In this document: positions 57,774 to 64,000 of the stretch, in pieces
Position numbering within the stretch: position 1 is the stretch's first letter
How the letters are laid out: each line of letters starts with the position of its first letter
The notes under the pieces: generated by a model
What the model saw: the letters and a program-made list of their open reading frames with translations, nothing else
Databases searched by the model: none
Told to the model about the DNA's origin: nothing
Made by a program: the position numbers and the translations under genes
Assembly (NCBI GenBank): GCA_010093685.1
Contig: MU006216.1
Span: 1,749,065-1,813,064 of the forward strand
From: Ophiobolus disseminans
Lineage: Eukaryota; Ascomycota; Dothideomycetes; Pleosporales; Phaeosphaeriaceae
Reading direction: 5' to 3'
DNA length: 64,000 nucleotides

Positions 57774-60697
57774 GATGAATGGCACGGCTTGCACGCTGCT
57801 GTGGCTCGATTGGGTAATGGTTCGTGAAGTACAACGAAGTCTTCTGGTAGCTACGCTGGTGAAAGGTCCTCAGGCCCGAAAGTGGTGAACGAAGAAGACT
57901 AGATTATTGAGTGTTGAAATGCATCGTCTCAACCGACCCCACACTTTGACCCCACAAACGCGCAGGATTCCGTCTGCACATGTTTTCCCGTTTTCGCCAA
58001 TGGTTCTTTGTGAACTCGACCTTGCATTGTCCAATCGTTGATGCTACCGACCATAGCCCTAGGCATAAGGCTCAGCGTATGCTCATCGCGAGGAAGGAAG
58101 CGTCGAGTTTTGCAACTGCCGAAGGAGGGGTAGCTCCACGGACCTAACACCACCGCAAAAGGCGGAGGTATGAGAGCCCCGATTCGCCCACTCTCACGGT
58201 TGACACAATGGGCCGAGGCGTGAAAACGGGCGATCCAAGTGTTGGTAAGAACGTAATCAGCACCTGCTTAGGTACCTAGTAACGTTGTCAAGTCTGTTGG
58301 AGAAAGGAGAGGTAGGTACTCCAAACGCTGTTCGCACCTTCTTTACGGTGGATTCTTCTTATTAATGTTCAGACTCGATGGCCTAACGAAATATTCTTGA
58401 CCACAATGTTGGTATTGGATGCTTTGACAGACAAATACATGCACAGCAACCACGATTTCTGTTTCTGACACAAACCCTACCTACTAAGTATATTTCTCGG
58501 GCTTCTTACGATGCAATTTCTTGGGAAGCCCTTCTTCAAAGCGATCACATCAAGTCAACATGTCTAATGTTTGAGGCTATCGCTCCCTGCATGTCACCAA
58601 AAACTACTTCCTTGCTGCTTCCGTCTCATTCCGAGGTTTCACTTTCAAATACAATTTTAGCATGATATCTCTCACACAACACTTGTGAAGCATTCATTTC
58701 TCAATATTTTCACCAAAACACTATCGACCATCCTACCTCAACCTTGGCTCCCAAAACCTGCTTATCCACCCATCACACCCACATGGCATCCCAATCCATC
58801 TCAACTCAGCCCAATCCAACACGAAAACCGGTCAGCCAACGCCGCATAATCTCATCCTTCAGCCCTACAAGATATTTTCACCCAATCTCACACTGTATCA
58901 CCTTGCGGATCTCGCCTACGTGCGACACTGAACCGCCTAATGGAAACGTTGCGTCGCACCCGAACATCTCATCTCATCTCATCTCGCGTGCGTCGAGAGT
59001 GCATGAGATTTCAAGTTGCACAGCACGAGGCGGGCAATATACGCACTCGACGGGCGAGAGTTTGTGCACTGTAGATTACGAGAATGCAGACGGCGCGAAC
59101 GGGAAACTTGGTAGAGTGCGGAAGGGCTATGAATAGTAACGCAGAAGTATCGAAACACGTTTCTGGCGTTTCTTACTCACGCAAACAGGATCCGGCGAGA
59201 GGTCTAGATGTCGATCACTTTGCGCTATGTGTGAGTGTTGGTGAGATGCGGGTGGGATGTATGAGATCCTGCGATGGTGCAGTGAGTATCTCACGTCGCG
59301 CTGAAATTTGAGGTAGGATGCATCCTACTCGACGTTATCAGTCTACATCTCGGGCATAAACGCACCCCACTCACTCAAAACATACATCCAATATCCCCAA
59401 GAATTACTCATGTCGTCATCCACCACCCATTCCCCACCCACTCGACTCCGCTCCGCGCTCGGCGCGCTTCCCACCCACTCACCATCGCACCTCCACCGCT
59501 GCATGCGCAAAAAGTCGCAATCTAACACGTTCGGAAACCATGCATCTAACCATCCCAAATCCTCACCATCTAGACCGCCAACCAGCAACATTCCACCAAA
59601 AAAACATCACTCGCATGAACCTCATTCCGAACCCGGCACACCATCCCCAACACGTTATGGCGCGTCTAAGCGCGCAATGCGGGGAACCCCATCGTCAAAT
59701 GCCCCAAAAAACTGCGCCTGCCAGTCCATCCACAACATCCCTGCCACCCACACCACCACAACACAACCTACCACCCCAGTGTTCGTGATGCACACGCAGA
59801 TCATGGGGTCTATCGCGCGCCCCTTTCCACACCGTTCACCCTTCCTCTACCCGACGCAGCATCTCGAATAGTCGGTGTGCGCATCGGGAATTCTGCCATA
59901 GTAGACCGTTTGGCGCGCTTTGCGATGGTGAAATATATATGCGTGCTAGACTAGCTTACATAGACCCTGAGAGATAGATGGGCGAGTGGGAAACTTTAAA
60001 AAAGGCCGTTGCGGAGACCCTGCCTCTGATCGGCGCTGTCGCATCCTGCAGGTGGGCCCTGGCGCTGATCGGTGGTTCATTTGTCGATGCGGCGGAGTAT
60101 GGGCGCGAATCGGGGAGTTTGGGAGGTGGGAAAGCAAGTTCGAGGGTGAGAGAGAGTTGTAGTGGTGAGGCTGGTTCGGAGTCGCCAAGGAGGGAAAGTA
60201 AGACATACATGATATCGGGTGCGTGATATTACAAGTGCATTTTTCAGCGTATGGAAGGACCGGATGGCTGGGGCATTTGTACATGACTCTTACATGCTCG
60301 GCATCTTTGGCCGAAGGGCGGAGAATGCGGAAGTGTAGATGAAGAAGTTGGGACGCTGGGGCGCGCTAGTGTAGAGACAAAGGTAAAAGGACCGACTGGC
60401 ATGTTAAGTGCGGGTGGCGTTGGTGTGGCCATCCTCTTGGATGCTGCATGTGAGGGAAGCTGGCCACCGGTCAATCAGGCAAAGAGATTGAAGAACATGG
60501 AAGGAAAAGAGGAGCGTGACAGTGAGTCGTGACGACTAGAATGAGCCTATTCAAGGACCCTTGTCGGGTCGGTGTGTGCCGGGAGCGCAAGTGTAGAGAT
60601 AGTCCTTCTGATGCCATTGTTTGTATCAACGCGCGTCGAGTCTACCTACTCGACGAGTTTGGGTGTACTGCCACAAAGTATTGCCTTCTGCCTGGTC
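57774..60697. other. Gene-poor stretch, 2.9 kb
   Basis: Holds the HGD promoter at the left end and the 3' region of Sft2 at the right. A short (CATCT)n run lies near 58965–58985. Small frames with ATG at 59410 (plus), 59591 (minus) and 59978 (plus) have no recognisable domain and partly overlap. I cannot support a gene. Confidence 0.45.
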
Positions 60698-62325
60698 CTA
60701 ATCGTTCATCCAGGCTGCAACCCGACCACCTCCAAAGCGTGCTGCAAAGCGCAAGCCCGTCGAGCCCATGGGAAAGTATGAGACGATGTACCAAAGCAGA
60801 CAGACTAGCTGCGCAATGGCTGCGATGAAGGTAAAAATGGTGCTGTGCAACTAGTCACGCGGACACGGTCAGTAAACGCGATTTATCGATAAGGACTGCG
60901 TGGGGGGTGAAGGACCAGGGTTCGGGTGGGATAAGCAGGGCTGATGCCTGCAGGACCGGACGACGACTTACCCCGAGCGAGAAGAACAGGGTCAGACCGA
61001 TGCTCCCAAAGTACGCGGCCGTGAACGGAAGCCTTGGACCAGAGATGAGATGCTGGACTGGATTTATTGTCAGCAATAGTGAGATGGAAGAGGGTGTGCA
61101 TGCGTGAGAACGAGGCTGGCTTACAGTATTGGATGGGGCCCATCAAAACGCCCCAAGCACACAAAAACAGAACACTTCCCATAGACCATCTGCAATGAAA
61201 CCATTCTCGTTAGCGCTAGTATCTTTGGGGCAGTGTAGTGTAGTCAGATGTGGACAAGGCTATCTGCACCCTGCAACGCGCCGAACCTTGGGCCCGCATG
61301 ATCGCTGAGGAGGGCCAGTGCCGATCTGGTGGTGGCTAGAGAGGTCAAGTGGCACCTCGACTCGATTCGTCGCAGGTGATGTACGACCTCGAGCAAGTGG
61401 AGGCATGCAGAAACCCTGAAGGATTGCATGAGTTCGCATAGCCGTGCCGGAAGGCAAATGTGGTATGTGCCACAGCGCATCTGCCTGAGATGCCTCCACG
61501 ACAGCAATAAGGCTGTACGCAGGGCGTATTCGACTGGTGCAGAAGAGAGCTGAGAGACTTACAAGATGGCAAACTTGCGGGGTTTTAGGAGGAAGACGGG
61601 GGTGAACATGAGCCCAATGCAGGTAGCAAACATTGCCAAGGCTGCAAGCAGAAGCCCGCCAAAGACAAGCAATCGGTCCCACCGGCTCACTGCAAGTAAT
61701 GGTCAGCAAAGTGAACGTCGTTGATCGTCAGGTTGCAGCACAACTCGGGCATGGAGGACAGCTTTGCGCAGGAACTCCCTTGAGTCACATCGACCGCGGT
61801 GCGCAGCCGGCGCAGGTGCGGGACCAGATGACAACCTCAGGTTTCAAAGCACCCAAGCCTCACCAAACAGTGGATGCTATTCGGAGTTTCCCATAGTCTG
61901 AAACTCGACGTGTGGATACAAGTGAGACTAGCGGCTAGATAGAGAAGTCTGATGCAATCACGAGGCCTCAAAACGACTCATAATGGCACGCAAGTGTATG
62001 GTATCGAGAGTAAATGTCGATCTACATCGAACAGGGCAAGGGTCGCGTAGAGGGCTCGGGACGCGCACAAGTGTGTCGCAGTGGAAGGAGAGGACGCAGA
62101 CTTACGCGCAAACCACCCTTCCTCCTCCTCTCTCCGCGTGGGCGCCGGAAGAGGAGCGCCGGGGTTCGTCTCTGCTATCGGAAGTCTGACGTAGCCACCC
62201 TCTCCAAAGGGATTCAGGTTTTGCAACCTGCCCAGCAGCGAGGACGACGAGGTGTTCACGGGTTCGGGCTCTCTCCTACTCCATCCCAGCGAGCTCATCG
62301 AGTCCCGGAACGAGGCGGAAGCCAT
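60698..62325 (-). CDS. sft2: Golgi vesicle transport protein Sft2
   Basis: Five exons: 62325–62106, 61689–61563, 61189–61125, 61057–60972 and 60850–60698; all join in phase for 216 residues, the normal Sft2 size. The N terminus is hydrophilic (MASASFRDSMSSLGW…). Four membrane helices follow: LLVFGGLLLAALAMFATCIG, SMGSVLFLCAWGVLMGPIQY, FTAAYFGSIGLTLFFSLG and STIFTFIAAIAQLVCLLWYI. The C terminus carries SYFPMGSTGLRFAARFGG. Role: tetraspanning Golgi protein that assists retrograde vesicle fusion, partly redundant with Got1. The first two introns (416 and 373 nt) are unusually long for this window. The splice sites are GT–AG throughout. Confidence 0.93.
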
Positions 62326-64000
62326 GTCGGGTCCTCAGACAGGCGAAGTGGTCTTGTTGCTGTGGTGAAGCCTGTTTGCGGCGCAGAAGAGGGTGGAGGG
62401 AAGTCACTGGAAGCAGGTCTGGGCTGTTCTTGAGGAAGCTTTTGGGAAGCCGCAGCAGGCGCACAGAGCTCTGCGGCCTTGGTGTCGCTAGGTAGCTGCC
62501 GAAGACGCCAGCCTCTATTCCTCAGCTGTCAGGCTGATCCTGGCTGGTGTGGCTTGGGCCGTGGATGGGTGCAGCAACGGACTCCCGCGGCGATTGCTGT
62601 GGAACGATGGTGCACACGGAACGGAGGATTTCGTGCAGATGATCTCCCTGGGGGGTCGGAGACAGAGGCCCAATGACGGATGTCAGACAGCCGTCTCAGC
62701 GCGTGCGAGTGGAGGGGCGCTTGTGATGGGGGCGTGGGCAGCGGCGTGGAAGGAGCTGGTTGCGGTGCGCGGAAGGTGCGAGGGCGGGCGTGGGACGGTG
62801 ATTGGCCACGGAGGGCGAGGCCAGCAGGAGCGTTGGAGGGTGTATTCCAGATTGAATCGCGGCGGCGGAGGGTGTGGTGGCAGTGATGGGAGCGGCCTAG
62901 TCCATTCACTCGGACGTCTGCTCGCGCGTGTCTTGTCGTGGATCCCTGCTGCCTCGCACGGCGACTAGCGCGCGATCGGCTCCCGCATTGCATACTCAGA
63001 CGTGAGCGCGAGCATGGATGCGCTGAGCAAAACAGGACAGGACCGTCCTCAAACATGCTCACACACCTCATCTCTGGGCTATTGCTCGCTAGTGAGTCAC
63101 ATTGCGCGCCCTCTCCCGGCACTCGCACCTGGGACGCTGAGACAGGCAACATGGTGACCATCCGAGGCCACCCTGGGCAGGCTTCGGCAGCAGGCGAGCA
63201 GAGCCACTGTGAGGGTAAGGGTAAGGCGAAGAGTGAGATGGAAGAGCCGCAGCCAGTATATTATGAAGGCCGCCCGCGTCCTCTGCTGCGTCCAGTAATA
63301 CCTCTGCCTCCTGTACATCTGTCTGCATCTGCATCTGCATCTGCATCCCCATACCGAGCACATATATGCGACGACGGGCCGGGCATCCTTCACCTCTACG
63401 TTCGTACCCACGTACTCGTCCCCCATACGTCACTGCCATCCCGTCTTACAGCGGCTGCCGCCATCGCCGCCGACACACGCAAGTGCGCTGCACGGCATCG
63501 CCTCTGCGTGCCTCTGCCTCTGCCGTCTCTTTGTGCGCGCCCCGCTGAGCGTGCAATCATTCACTACTGCGACTGCGTCAAACAGCCTGATTCGCCGCCG
63601 CTGCTCGCCTCTTGGCGGCCCGACTAGCGACACATCCTCGTTGACCGCCTTCCGGCTTTGGGCTCGTCCACAGCTCGCCGTCGCCCTTTCCTCTCTCCTG
63701 AGAGTGAGCGAGCACTTGAGCGCACTGCAGTCTACATAGTGCCGTGCCTGCCACTACCACGTCTCCCACCCGCCCGTGTCAAAGCGCATTGTCTGCCTGC
63801 CATCACATCCCGCACCACATTCAGACGCCGACTGGGGTCCATCCCACCCTTGAGCCTCCCCGCCATATACCCACCATCTACTCTACATCCCACATCCACT
63901 ATTTTACCCACACGTCGCACAACCTCACTACCTCAGGGAATTGCCCATACCACACGCCGCCGACCCCGCCGCGCCTCTCTCACCCGCGCCCGCTTCGAGT
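62326..64000. other. GC-rich region to the window edge, no gene supported
   Basis: About 1.7 kb with open frames on both strands that mirror each other (62529–63161 minus, 62938–63627 plus), as expected from GC-rich sequence. No domain is recognised. It may be the Sft2 promoter plus the 5' UTR or promoter of a gene beyond 64000. Confidence 0.4.
63322..63345 (+). repeat. Hexanucleotide microsatellite (TCTGCA)4
   Basis: Four perfect tandem copies of TCTGCA within the GC-rich right end of the window. Confidence 0.85.

Noticed and set aside
59343..59591. 82-codon minus-strand frame with Trp-rich sequence
   Set aside because: No recognised family, no plausible neighbouring exons found, overlaps an opposite-strand frame.
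63213..63228. GGGTAAGGGTAAGG, telomere-like
   Set aside because: Only two imperfect units, not TTAGGG, inside unique sequence; not a telomere.
62529..63627. Overlapping frames of about 210–230 codons on both strands
   Set aside because: Low-complexity Pro/Ser/Arg sequence in GC-rich DNA; each mirrors the other and neither has a domain.

Overview
The window is 64 kb of a filamentous ascomycete nuclear genome. The evidence is many genes with short introns (mostly 48–100 nt, GT–AG, often with a CTAAC-like branch site), genes absent from budding yeast (mago nashi, HET-domain genes), fungal-type transporters and a Fot1/pogo-type DNA transposon. A Dothideomycete is a reasonable guess but is inference. 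Intron boundaries below were worked out by hand, keeping reading frame and family motifs consistent.

Region by region. 1–5 kb: the 3' end of an Rtt106-type histone chaperone, a GT90 glycosyltransferase, a small two-helix membrane protein and an aquaporin. 6–10.5 kb: an acidic orphan protein, a Mup1-type methionine/amino-acid permease and an F-box-like orphan. 11.8–17 kb: a BTB-like multi-exon gene with one awkward splice junction, then a convergent pair (short-chain dehydrogenase and MFS sugar transporter) only 47 bp apart at their stops. 18–26.3 kb: an accessory block with a membrane protein, a HET-domain gene, an MCT-like MFS transporter and a second HET-domain gene interrupted by an in-frame TAG. 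28–31.4 kb: a cysteine-rich single-pass membrane protein and a sphingoid long-chain-base kinase. 31.9–39.6 kb: a housekeeping block with beta-COP (Sec26), Mago nashi, the GID ubiquitin-ligase receptor Gid4/Vid24 and the tRNA m7G46 methyltransferase Trm8.

40–46.2 kb is a decayed island: two tandem, diverged copies of an F-box/LRR-like gene, both with in-frame TGA codons, followed by an 1849-bp Fot1-like transposon with perfect 45-bp inverted repeats, a TA duplication and a transposase reading frame broken by two TGA codons. 46.3–62.3 kb returns to conserved genes: an old-yellow-enzyme-like oxidoreductase, a CsbD/Hmp1-like small protein, the THO subunit Tex1/THOC3, a second SDR, a small secreted cysteine protein, tRNA ligase Trl1, homogentisate 1,2-dioxygenase and the Golgi protein Sft2. 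The stretches 57.8–60.7 kb and 62.3–64 kb hold no gene that I can support.

The conserved genes act in unrelated processes (RNA handling: Mago, THOC3, Trl1, Trm8; vesicle traffic: Sec26, Sft2; catabolism: HGD). I see no biosynthetic cluster, no CRISPR array and no tRNA or rRNA gene. The most unusual parts are the HET block with its broken allele and the paralog-plus-transposon island with recurrent nonsense codons.
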